Positions 1-6,636 of a stretch of DNA of 11,006 bases are shown here, piece by piece. Position 1 is the first letter of the stretch, and every line of letters starts with the position of its first letter. Source of the stretch: Nanobdellota archaeon (GTDB taxonomy: Archaea > Nanobdellota > Nanobdellia > SCGC-AAA011-G17 > VGLX01). Location: positions 1 to 11,006 of the forward strand of contig JAHIPG010000017.1 in the NCBI GenBank assembly GCA_018894775.1, written 5' to 3'. The notes below the pieces were generated by a model that saw only the letters and a list, made by a program, of their open reading frames with translations, was not told where the DNA came from and did no database searches. The position numbers and the translations under genes were made by a program.

Positions 1-1
1 G

Positions 2-1726
2 AATACTAAACCAGAATACGATTTTTTTTCAGAAGGAGATAAGATTTTTTTATTTAAATGGGATAGTTATTCAAATAGTAAGATAAGTTTTGAGTTAGAT
101 ACAGATATACTAATCAAAAATGATTTTCCTAAGATAAGAAATACTGTTAGTTTTCCTCTTTCAGGCATCCCTGAAGGTATAAAAGAGGATTATACTGTTG
201 GGACAGAGAAGTTAGATATTAATGAGTTTATAAAGGCAAAGTCGAACGAACTTGCTGCAGGTGAGACAGATCTTTTTGTTGTATCTTATAAGATTGCGGA
301 TTGGGTTAAGAATAATATCAAATACGATTTGAATACTTTAACTGCTGATGCAGACCAGAAGTCCAGTTGGGTTTTTGCTAATAAACAGGGTGTTTGTGAT
401 GAGATAACAAATCTTTTTATCTCTATGTTGCGTTCTGTGAAAATTCCTGCAAGGTTTGTTTCTGGTATAGTTTATTCAAATATTGATAATAGTTTTGGTA
501 ATCATGGTTGGGCAGAAGTTTATTTTCCTGGTTATGGTTGGATTCCTTTTGATGTTACTTTTGGCCAGTATGGGTGGATTGACCCGACCCATCTAAAGCT
601 TGATGATTCTGCAGATTCTGGGGTTCCTTCAGTTGAGTATCACTGGAGCTCTCGTGAATTAGAGATTAAGGCTGAAGCTCTTGATTTTAAGACAGATATT
701 GTTAGTAAAGATGGAAGATTGACCCCTTATGTTGATATAGCTATCAGGCCATTGAAAGAAAAGGTTAAGTTTGGTAGTTATGTTCCTGTTGAAGTTTCGG
801 TTGAGAACTTGAAAGATTACTATCTTCCTATGAGTATACATATCACTAAAGCACCTGAGCTTATTAAGAAGGCTAATGGGGCATATTTTGTTATGAAGCC
901 TAAGGGAAAGAAGTATTTCTACTGGCTCGTCAAAATCCCTGCTGATCTAGAGGAAGACTATATTTATACTTCAGAGCTAGCTGTTAAGACTGTTTTTGGT
1001 AATATTGCTTCAAATACAATAAAATATGCTGATACTTTTGAGTTTTACTCTGAAATATGGGCTGAAGCTCTTATGGGAGATTTAGTTGAGAGGGAGACCA
1101 AGTTTTTCTTTTCTAATCTTGATATTTCATGTGAATCTGATAAGGATACCTATTATTCTATAGAGGATGCTAATATTGTTTGTTTGATAAAGAATGCTGG
1201 TAATGTTCAATTGGATGAGGTTCGTACCTGTTTAGCTGATAACTGCGGAAAGATTGCATTGAGTATTGGGGAAGAAAAAGAACTTACGTTCAAAAAAGAT
1301 TTGGTTAAGACTGAGACTGTTATTATCAGCGCTGAGAATGAGGATATGGTACGTTATTTTAATCTGCAACTGAATGTTGTTGAAGTACCAGATTTACAGG
1401 TTAGTGGTATTCAGCCTACAGATATAGGGTATTATGAATCTGATAATCTTCTTATTTCACTTGTTACAGATTCTCCAGCATATAATGTTAAGGTAAGGGT
1501 TGAAGGTTTAGGTGTTGCAGAGTGGGAGAAGATTCAGGATAAAAGTATTATGAAGATTCCTTTTGAAGGATCGTCTGTTTCTGATGGGATTATAGACGTC
1601 AAGATGTCTTATGAGGATGAATTAGGAAAGGTTTACACTAAAGATTTAGAGCTTTCAATAACTGTGAATAATATTCCTTCTTATGCGAAGTTTTTTAATT
1701 GGTTGAAGAATTTATTTAGGTCTTAG
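2..1726 (+). CDS. Transglutaminase-like (papain-fold) protein, 5'-truncated by the window edge
   Basis: The frame is open from base 2 to the TAG at 1724-1726 (574 residues visible). No start is visible: the TTG at 329 lies inside the domain and is not a credible start, so the N terminus is outside the window. Residues about 105-195 match a transglutaminase core: Cys132 in GVCDE, His168 in NHGWAEVYFPGYGWIPFD and Asp184 in the same stretch give the Cys-His-Asp triad in the usual spacing. The C-terminal ~370 residues are beta-rich, with three or so segments resembling adhesion-type beta-sandwich domains (near 250-310, 375-450 and 465-560; for example 'IVCLIKNAGNVQLDEV'). No membrane helix is visible in this part; a signal or anchor could lie upstream. 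Archaeal proteins of this type are usually surface-associated, and cross-linking or proteolysis of cell-wall or partner proteins is an inference only. The gene is convergent with proS, 25 bases away. Confidence 0.85.
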   Translation, partial: NTKPEYDFFSEGDKIFLFKWDSYSNSKISFELDTDILIKNDFPKIRNTVSFPLSGIPEGIKEDYTVGTEKLDINEFIKAKSNELAAGETDLFVVSYKIADWVKNNIKYDLNTLTADADQKSSWVFANKQGVCDEITNLFISMLRSVKIPARFVSGIVYSNIDNSFGNHGWAEVYFPGYGWIPFDVTFGQYGWIDPTHLKLDDSADSGVPSVEYHWSSRELEIKAEALDFKTDIVSKDGRLTPYVDIAIRPLKEKVKFGSYVPVEVSVENLKDYYLPMSIHITKAPELIKKANGAYFVMKPKGKKYFYWLVKIPADLEEDYIYTSELAVKTVFGNIASNTIKYADTFEFYSEIWAEALMGDLVERETKFFFSNLDISCESDKDTYYSIEDANIVCLIKNAGNVQLDEVRTCLADNCGKIALSIGEEKELTFKKDLVKTETVIISAENEDMVRYFNLQLNVVEVPDLQVSGIQPTDIGYYESDNLLISLVTDSPAYNVKVRVEGLGVAEWEKIQDKSIMKIPFEGSSVSDGIIDVKMSYEDELGKVYTKDLELSITVNNIPSYAKFFNWLKNLFRS

Positions 1727-1730
1727 TAAG

Positions 1731-1745
1731 TTTTTCTGTTATTTT
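1731..1745 (+). terminator. T-tract terminator after the transglutaminase gene
   Basis: Immediately after the TAG stop comes TTTTTCTGTTATTTT with no hairpin. Archaeal intrinsic termination uses such U-rich tracts. It sits in the 25-base gap between two convergent genes; the minus strand has no comparable T run here. Confidence 0.4.
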
Positions 1746-1751
1746 AGAAAT

Positions 1752-3236
1752 TTAATAACTTTTGGCTATGTAAACAATGTGATTAGCTTTTTTCCCACAA
1801 ACAATACATTTTTGGTTTGGTTTTATGTTATCTTCTTTAGGGTATAAAGTACCGCAGACATTGCCACCTTCTGTTTCTGTTTTTATCACTTCTGCACACT
1901 CTTCTCCATCTTTTTCTACAGAACAGAAAGGCACTCGTATAAATCCTTTGTGGTTTTTTATTAAGTCTTTAAGTTCATCCAGTGAATTGGCATTTTTTGT
2001 TCTATTTTTGAAATATTCATCAGCCCTTTCTTCTATTTGTTTGTCTAATTTTTTAGAGGCCCGTATTATTTCCTTGTCTAAACTGGCTGTTTTTACTTTT
2101 TTTCTTCCCTGCTCTGTTCTTATTGCGAGTGATACAGAGTTTTCTTTTATCTCTTTAGGTCCTACCTCTATTCTTAAAGGTACGCCCTTAAGTTCCCATT
2201 GATTGTATTTGAATCCAGGTGTCCACTCGCTATCATCAAACTTCACTTTGTATCCTAGTGATTTTAGTTTCTTTTTTAAATCTCTACATTTTTTTATTAC
2301 CTTATCTGAATCTTTCTTATTCTTTGTAAAAGTTATAGGGATTATTACAATTTGTATTGGGGCCATATCAAAGGGTATGATTAATCCTTTATTATCGCCA
2401 TGTATGCCTATCAATGCAGCCATTATACGCCATATTCCTGGACCAAAGCAGGTTTGATGTACATAGTGTTCTTTTTCATCATTCCCTTTAACTTTTATAT
2501 CATAAGCTTTTGAGAAATTCTTACCCAAATCATGCGTTGATGCCAATTGGTTTCTTTTGCCATCTGGCATTAATGTATCTGGAGTATAGGTATTATCTGC
2601 CCCCTTGAACTTATCCCATGAAGGCCTTTTGAAATAAAGGAAAGGTATCTTAATCTTGTCATGTATTATTTTCTTGCATGTGCCTAAGTCTTCTTCAATT
2701 TGATTTAGGACTTCCTTGTGCGTCATAAACACATTATGTGATTCAAAGAATAGGAATTCTCTACCTCTTAAAAAGGGTCGAGTTGTCATCTCATTTCTAT
2801 ATACAGAGTGTCTACTCTGATAAGCTTTGAACGGAAGTTCATTATGGCTCCTGAACCATAAAGAATATACAGGATAAATTTGAGCTTCTCCAGTAGGTCT
2901 TAGAGCAAACCTTTCTTCCATTTTTTTATCTCCTGCTTCTGTTACCCAAAATACTTCTGGTGTGAATCCTGCATGTTCTGCTTCTTTTGTTAAGTTTTCT
3001 TCTTTTATTGCGACAGGAAATAGGTATGGTACATGGCCTTGATTTTCCACTTCTTTTTCTAGATACTCATATATTTTTCTTATAATCATAAATCCCCAGG
3101 GTCTGTGTACTATGAACCCTTGTATGCCAAACCTGATATCTGCTAATTCTGCTTTCTGAACTACTTGGGTATACCATTCTGAAAAGTCTTCATCTTTTGT
3201 TACAGTAATTCCTTTCTGTTTTTTCTCTTCTGCCAT
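1752..3236 (-). CDS. proS: Prolyl-tRNA synthetase, archaeal/eukaryal type
   Basis: Charges tRNA-Pro with proline in the cytoplasm (class II aminoacyl-tRNA synthetase). It is 494 residues long, usual for the archaeal form, which lacks the bacterial editing insertion. Visible landmarks: the proline-binding loop RPTGE at 113-117; motif 2 'YRNEMTTRPFLRGREF' at 146-161 with arginines 147 and 159; the 'STHDLGKNFSKAYDI' segment at 233-247; motif 3 'GPGIWRIMAALIGIHGD' with Arg270; an anticodon-binding domain at about 290-400 (starts 'APIQIVIIPI'); and a C-terminal zinc-type domain with Cys438, 447, 461, 477 and 480. The protein ends in Tyr, as archaeal/eukaryal ProRS do. The ATG at 3236 has no Shine-Dalgarno but a TATA-like box about 30 bases upstream, so the mRNA may have a short leader or none. 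It lies 39 bases after the cyclodeaminase gene; no functional link is implied. Confidence 0.95.
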   Translation of the reverse strand: MAEEKKQKGITVTKDEDFSEWYTQVVQKAELADIRFGIQGFIVHRPWGFMIIRKIYEYLEKEVENQGHVPYLFPVAIKEENLTKEAEHAGFTPEVFWVTEAGDKKMEERFALRPTGEAQIYPVYSLWFRSHNELPFKAYQSRHSVYRNEMTTRPFLRGREFLFFESHNVFMTHKEVLNQIEEDLGTCKKIIHDKIKIPFLYFKRPSWDKFKGADNTYTPDTLMPDGKRNQLASTHDLGKNFSKAYDIKVKGNDEKEHYVHQTCFGPGIWRIMAALIGIHGDNKGLIIPFDMAPIQIVIIPITFTKNKKDSDKVIKKCRDLKKKLKSLGYKVKFDDSEWTPGFKYNQWELKGVPLRIEVGPKEIKENSVSLAIRTEQGRKKVKTASLDKEIIRASKKLDKQIEERADEYFKNRTKNANSLDELKDLIKNHKGFIRVPFCSVEKDGEECAEVIKTETEGGNVCGTLYPKEDNIKPNQKCIVCGKKANHIVYIAKSY

Positions 3237-3264
3237 TTTATTCTTATATCTTGAAGAATTCTAA

Positions 3265-3277
3265 GTTTATAAAAGTT
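3265..3277 (-). promoter_or_regulatory. TATA-like promoter element for proS
   Basis: On the minus strand the sequence reads AACTTTTATAAAC, centred about 35 bases before the proS ATG. A start of transcription 25-28 bases downstream would fall within about 10 bases of the ATG, consistent with an almost leaderless archaeal mRNA. The element overlaps the stop codon of the upstream cyclodeaminase gene. Prediction by eye only. Confidence 0.5.
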
Positions 3278-3833
3278 ATTTATACAGATAATTCTTTACA
3301 GTTGTGTACATCATCTGTTCTTTATGCTCAGCTTTAAATTTTAGCTGGAATCTGACAGTATCCATCTTTTTTTTGTATTGCTTATCTTTTATATCCTCAA
3401 GATTTAGTTTTGCTATTTCTGTTGCTGATTGTATTGATGTTTTGCACAGTGATGCTGCTCCATATATTTCTAAGACCATGCTTTTCTTTCCTTTGTGGAA
3501 TGTATTATCTGCTATTTGCATTAATTCATAGCTTTCTTCTGCTATCTTTATCGGTATTTCTATAGCATATTTTAATGCATCTTGTATTTTTTTATCATCT
3601 TTTGTTTTGTAGGCAGTCATGTAGTTTTTGAATGCTTTCATGTCCTCATTGATTAATCTAACCAGATTCTTTTTTTTCTTTTCAGCTTCTTTCTGTAATT
3701 CTGGAAGATTACTTTTCTTGGCTGCTTTTATTACTAATCTTGCTGCTAGGACTCCTGAGGCTCCTGCTGCTGTTCCTATGCCTATCGCAGGGTCTTTTGA
3801 TTCTATTTTCCTTATTGCTTCTTCAAGTTTCAT
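3276..3833 (-). CDS. Formiminotetrahydrofolate cyclodeaminase-like protein (stand-alone FtcD C-terminal domain)
   Basis: A 185-residue, mostly helical protein. The Gly/Ala-rich N-terminal stretch 'DPAIGIGTAAGASGVLAARLV' (about 14-34), followed by helices rich in Lys and Glu, fits the cyclodeaminase family (FTCD_C), whose members convert 5-formimino-tetrahydrofolate to 5,10-methenyl-tetrahydrofolate with release of ammonia. The family's usual glycine-rich loop (PGGGS-like) is altered to GIGTAAG, so catalytic competence cannot be judged from sequence alone. The start is fixed by the 4-base ATGA overlap with the formimidoyltransferase gene, implying translational coupling and cooperation. In vertebrates the two activities are fused in one protein; here they are two adjacent genes. 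The same fold includes the serine-cycle methenyl-THF cyclohydrolase FchA, an alternative given the small size. Confidence 0.75.
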   Translation of the reverse strand: MKLEEAIRKIESKDPAIGIGTAAGASGVLAARLVIKAAKKSNLPELQKEAEKKKKNLVRLINEDMKAFKNYMTAYKTKDDKKIQDALKYAIEIPIKIAEESYELMQIADNTFHKGKKSMVLEIYGAASLCKTSIQSATEIAKLNLEDIKDKQYKKKMDTVRFQLKFKAEHKEQMMYTTVKNYLYK

Positions 3834-4756
3834 ATCATATATTCTATTATTTTCTTATCTTTGTCGAATGGTCCTATTTTTTTAAAGCTTAGTTTTTCTA
3901 TTGCTTTTTCGATTAAGATATCTTCATCCTTTTCTTTAGGATAATAATGTTTGCCTACATCTATGAATGCTTGTTTGGGCATTAGACCTATTAGCTCGCT
4001 TCCTTTAACTTGCCCGTTAGATAGCTTAACTATTTCATCATAAACTGTATGTACTCCTGTTGTTTCATAGTCCAGGAAGTTCATTGATACTTGTGCTAAT
4101 CCATCAACCATCATTCCTGCAGCCTGTATTTTCTTGAAGCCTCCGCTTGACTCTCTTATTGATCTGCTAATATCTTTTGCTAGTTGTAAATCATTGTTTG
4201 ATAAGAAAACATTGTATGCTATGAGTATTTTTCTTGCTCCGATGATTGTTGCTCCGCTTTTTGCATTGAAGGTTTTTGGACCATAGTCTGGTTTCCATTC
4301 TTTTTGTTTCATCTTTTGTTCTAAACCTTCATATTGTCCTTTTCTTATGTTTGATTGGCTTTTTCTTTCTTCTTTTTTTGCAGCTTCTGAATAAATATAC
4401 ACTGGAATTCCTAGTTTTCCTACTTTCCCCCCCAGTTTGTTAGCTATTTTAACACAATCTTTCATCTTGGCTCCCTGTAATGGTATGAAAGGAATAATGT
4501 CTGCTGCACCTATCCTTGGATGAGCTCCAGTATGCTTTGACATATCTATCAATTCTGATGCTTTTTTTATTCCTTCATAAGCTGATTTTAGAACTTCTTT
4601 TGGTTTTCCTGCAAAGGTTATGACTGTTCTGTTATGATCATAATCAGACTCAACATTTAGAAGTTTTGCCTTAAGACCTATGGCTTTTGATATCTCATCA
4701 ATCTTATCTTTATCCCTTCCTTCGCTGAAGTTTGGAACGCATTCTATCAGTTTCAT
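3830..4756 (-). CDS. Glutamate formimidoyltransferase (FtcD N-terminal and middle domains)
   Basis: Transfers the formimino group of N-formimino-glutamate to tetrahydrofolate, the last step of the folate-dependent branch of histidine degradation. It is 308 residues, the normal size of the stand-alone enzyme. Recognisable segments are 'ECVPNFSEGRD' (5-15), 'DHNRTVITFAG' (40-50), 'HTGAHPRIGAADIIPF' (75-90), where His79 aligns with the catalytic His of animal FTCD, and the later 'GLAQVSMNFLDYETTGVHTVY' region of the second domain (key residues GLAQVSMN). The ATG at 4756 directly precedes the conserved N terminus. There is no Shine-Dalgarno and no good TATA box at leaderless distance; the upstream 30-220 bases are a decayed TnpB tail, so the transcript probably starts in or beyond it. 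It overlaps the cyclodeaminase gene by 4 bases. Confidence 0.92.
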   Translation of the reverse strand: MKLIECVPNFSEGRDKDKIDEISKAIGLKAKLLNVESDYDHNRTVITFAGKPKEVLKSAYEGIKKASELIDMSKHTGAHPRIGAADIIPFIPLQGAKMKDCVKIANKLGGKVGKLGIPVYIYSEAAKKEERKSQSNIRKGQYEGLEQKMKQKEWKPDYGPKTFNAKSGATIIGARKILIAYNVFLSNNDLQLAKDISRSIRESSGGFKKIQAAGMMVDGLAQVSMNFLDYETTGVHTVYDEIVKLSNGQVKGSELIGLMPKQAFIDVGKHYYPKEKDEDILIEKAIEKLSFKKIGPFDKDKKIIEYMI

Positions 4757-4775
4757 CTTGTTGTGAACTACTCAT

Positions 4776-4791
4776 AACCTAACTGTTAGTT
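4776..4791 (-). repeat. Imperfect palindrome, candidate right-end hairpin of an IS200/IS605-type remnant
   Basis: Minus-strand AACTAACAGTTAGGTT has inverted arms CTAAC/GTTAG with an outer AA/TT pair and a bulged G. It overlaps the stop codon of the TnpB remnant and is followed 8 bases later by TTCAC (4767-4763). Elements of this family end in a bulged subterminal hairpin followed by a short cleavage motif; the arrangement fits, but the stem is short and I infer the role from position. Confidence 0.4.
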
Positions 4792-4977
4792 GAGGATTGT
4801 GGCTTCCTTGTTCATCGACTGTTGCCAACAAGTTGGTCTTACATGGTCTCCGAAGGCTTGAATTCGGTCGGTTCCCGCCCTACTTATAGCATGGATTTAT
4901 TCTACTTAATAAATATTACGCGCACACTTGTCGCGTGTCGCATACTCAAAGGATTTCCGAGCCAATTCATCTCCAAC
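4786..4977 (-). pseudogene. Degenerate 3' end of a TnpB (RNA-guided nuclease, IS200/IS605-type) gene
   Basis: Reading one minus-strand frame from 4977 gives, in order, a 'LARKSFE' segment (like the LSDRTFxC part of the TnpB zinc ribbon), then 'RDKCARNIY' (like RDxNAAxNI, the RuvC-III region with its conserved Asp), then 'ISRAGTDRIQAFGDHVRP', then 'QQSMNKEATILN' and TAA at 4786-4788. The GTDRI-x-A-x-GD-x-VRP followed by SMNxEA is a familiar C-terminal signature of archaeal TnpB. Two in-frame stops (4906-4908 and 4897-4899) and the loss of the CxxCG knuckle show decay. Nothing of the first ~80% of the protein is visible; the lipoprotein gene begins right upstream. A tnpA partner is absent. In intact elements the omega-RNA overlaps this 3' end. 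Confidence 0.7.
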
Positions 4978-5026
4978 CTAGATCAAAAATTTCGGGAAAG
5001 AGACTTCTTAGCAAAAGGTTAAAGAA

Positions 5027-5046
5027 TTAAAAAAAGAAAGAAAAAA
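5027..5046 (-). terminator. T-rich terminator after the lipoprotein gene
   Basis: Minus-strand TTTTTTCTTTCTTTTTTTAA begins about 18 bases after the stop codon at 5065, with no hairpin. It is the longest T tract after any minus-strand gene here and likely ends the peptidase/lipoprotein transcript in the archaeal manner. Confidence 0.55.
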
Positions 5047-5047
5047 G

Positions 5048-5060
5048 GGTATATAAAGTT
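5048..5060 (-). promoter_or_regulatory. TATA-like box between the lipoprotein and TnpB remnant
   Basis: Minus-strand AACTTTATATACC is a good archaeal TATA match. If used, transcription would start inside the T-rich tract and give the formimidoyltransferase mRNA a leader of about 270 bases made mostly of the TnpB remnant. It may be the relic promoter of the element or fortuitous in this AT-rich DNA. Confidence 0.3.
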
Positions 5061-5064
5061 TTAT

Positions 5065-6636
5065 TTATTCACCTACTGGATCTATATCTTTGTCATAAGG
5101 TCCGTAGAGCATATCTCCATAGTCTGAGACAGTTGCTTTCTTCATGGATGCCATTCCACCATTCTTGGAGATTTTCTTCCTTGCTTCATGGCCTGGCTTT
5201 CCATCCAAGTCAACAATCCTGTATCTTATATCTCTTGATGTGAAGTCTATTGCGACAGGTTCCATTTCTGTAAAGTAGTTGTTGAAAGCTGTTTTTGTCT
5301 CTTGTCCTACTAGGTCTAAGGTCATCTTCTTACCTGATACTTCTGCGTTAAGGATGTTATTGTTTGCGTATTCTGCTTTTGGTTCATAGTATTCTACAAC
5401 TTTTCCTTTTACTGGCGAGTATGCTGATGTTGCGCTGTGGTATTTCTTTGCTATGTATTTTATTTGTTTTAGCATCGCTTCTTTTGGTTTCATATCTTCT
5501 GTGACTTCATTTTCAGCAAAGATTAGCTCTAAGGTGTAGTTTAGGTCTGTCTTGTCTTTGTATGTCATAGGCACTTTCCATCCTTCTGGAGCTTTGCTTA
5601 TTTCGTACTCAGGTACTTCTACTTTTCCAGCTTTTGTTATGAATACTTCGTTGTCTCTTTGTTCAGGCATCTTCTTTTTCTCTATCTTCTCAAAAATCTG
5701 TGCTAGAAGAGCTTTATTTTGGAAGAGCTGCATTGCGATTTGCTCATCATTGATGCCCCATATCCTTTCGACAATGTCTGGTAGGCCATAACCTGGTCCC
5801 ATCAGTTCATCATCTTTGTCGACAACCATGAGGTTTACTTTATCGTTGTCCATTGATGAGAATATCTTTACAGCTGGTTTGTCTTCATCTGTTCCGTCTG
5901 GCCTTACCCTGTATAGTTCTACATAGTCACCAACATTGTCTTCTCCTGTGTCGAAGACCTTTACTCTTAGTGCTAGTCTTTTATCTTTGTATACTGCTTT
6001 GTTTTTGTCTCCAGGATAGTTAGGGTCTGGATGCTTTTCTTTGTAGTCAAATTCTAGTTTGAAGTTTTCGATAACTTTTAGGTTTCCCATAGCTTTAGCT
6101 TCTTCTACATATTTTGCTGTGAATTTTAGTTTTTCTTCTAGGTCTTTACCTGGTTTGAAGATTTTTGCATCGAATTTGTCGCTTTTCTCATCATACCAAT
6201 AAGATTCCATGTTGCCGTCAAATTTTTCTTTTAGATGGTGTGTTTTTACCACATCTTCCATGAACTTGACGATTTTACCGTTCTTTTCGATACTTTCTTT
6301 CATGTCACCGAATTCGTCAAGCATTTTGACAGTTTTGGGGTTGGTGTCGTTTAGGATTGCTTCTATGTCATCTTTCATGTCTTTTATTTTAAGCAAGATA
6401 TCTTGGTTGCTTGCCCAGTCATAGTTTATTGTCCTTGTACCATCTTCATTTACAGCCATTATTTCTTTGACGAGGATTCCGTGGTAGATTACTTCTGCTT
6501 GTTCTGAGGTGTAGCCTTTCTCTGTTGCGATATTTCGAACGTGTTGTTTGTATGGCGGTGCACATCCTCCAAGTAATGATGCTGCGAAAAGTAGTCCTGT
6601 TGCTCCCATTGCCAGTTTTTTTAATCTTGGTTTCAT
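5065..6636 (-). CDS. Predicted secreted lipoprotein of unknown function
   Basis: A 523-residue protein I do not recognise. The N terminus is a clear lipoprotein-type signal: a basic start (MKPRLKK), a hydrophobic core (about 8-20) and a lipobox LLGGC with Cys25 as the predicted lipidated residue, so the mature protein would be tethered outside the membrane. The mature part is strongly charged; about residues 60-190 look helical and possibly coiled (runs of Lys, Glu and Asp with regular hydrophobics), and the rest alternates beta-like and helical stretches, with no catalytic motif I can name. No further membrane segment is seen. The ATG at 6636 overlaps the TGA of the upstream metallopeptidase gene (ATGA), with a GGAGGG Shine-Dalgarno 9 bases before it (6646-6651), so the two proteins are translationally coupled and probably act together, for example as enzyme and anchor, substrate or inhibitor (inference). 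Confidence 0.8.
   Translation of the reverse strand: MKPRLKKLAMGATGLLFAASLLGGCAPPYKQHVRNIATEKGYTSEQAEVIYHGILVKEIMAVNEDGTRTINYDWASNQDILLKIKDMKDDIEAILNDTNPKTVKMLDEFGDMKESIEKNGKIVKFMEDVVKTHHLKEKFDGNMESYWYDEKSDKFDAKIFKPGKDLEEKLKFTAKYVEEAKAMGNLKVIENFKLEFDYKEKHPDPNYPGDKNKAVYKDKRLALRVKVFDTGEDNVGDYVELYRVRPDGTDEDKPAVKIFSSMDNDKVNLMVVDKDDELMGPGYGLPDIVERIWGINDEQIAMQLFQNKALLAQIFEKIEKKKMPEQRDNEVFITKAGKVEVPEYEISKAPEGWKVPMTYKDKTDLNYTLELIFAENEVTEDMKPKEAMLKQIKYIAKKYHSATSAYSPVKGKVVEYYEPKAEYANNNILNAEVSGKKMTLDLVGQETKTAFNNYFTEMEPVAIDFTSRDIRYRIVDLDGKPGHEARKKISKNGGMASMKKATVSDYGDMLYGPYDKDIDPVGE

Larger units (their letters stand above)
4757..5064 (-). other. Gene-free stretch between the lipoprotein and formimidoyltransferase genes
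   Basis: These 308 bases hold, in minus-strand order, a TATA-like box and T-rich tract just after the lipoprotein stop, about 40 bases of unassigned sequence (roughly 4980-5020), the TnpB remnant, its candidate end hairpin, and six bases before the downstream ATG. GC content is visibly higher in the remnant than in the flanks. I found no tRNA-like cloverleaf and no credible intact ORF; the 66-codon open frame on the opposite strand (4822-5022) is antisense to the remnant. Confidence 0.6.

Noticed and set aside
329..331. TTG at 329 as the start of the transglutaminase gene
   Set aside because: The same frame is open to the window edge, and the residues before 329 form the first helix of the transglutaminase domain (ADWVKNNIKYD).
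1825..2457. Two + strand open frames inside proS
   Set aside because: They are antisense to a well-conserved synthetase and show only the Ser/Phe/Leu-rich composition expected of the reverse strand.
4822..5022. 66-codon open frame on the + strand in the largest intergenic gap
   Set aside because: It is antisense to the TnpB remnant, has no ribosome site and its peptide shows no family feature; the minus strand explains the sequence better.
4757..5064. Possible structured RNA gene (tRNA, SRP or RNase P RNA) because of locally higher GC
   Set aside because: No T-loop or acceptor pairing was found, and the GC-rich part translates on the minus strand to recognisable TnpB C-terminal motifs.
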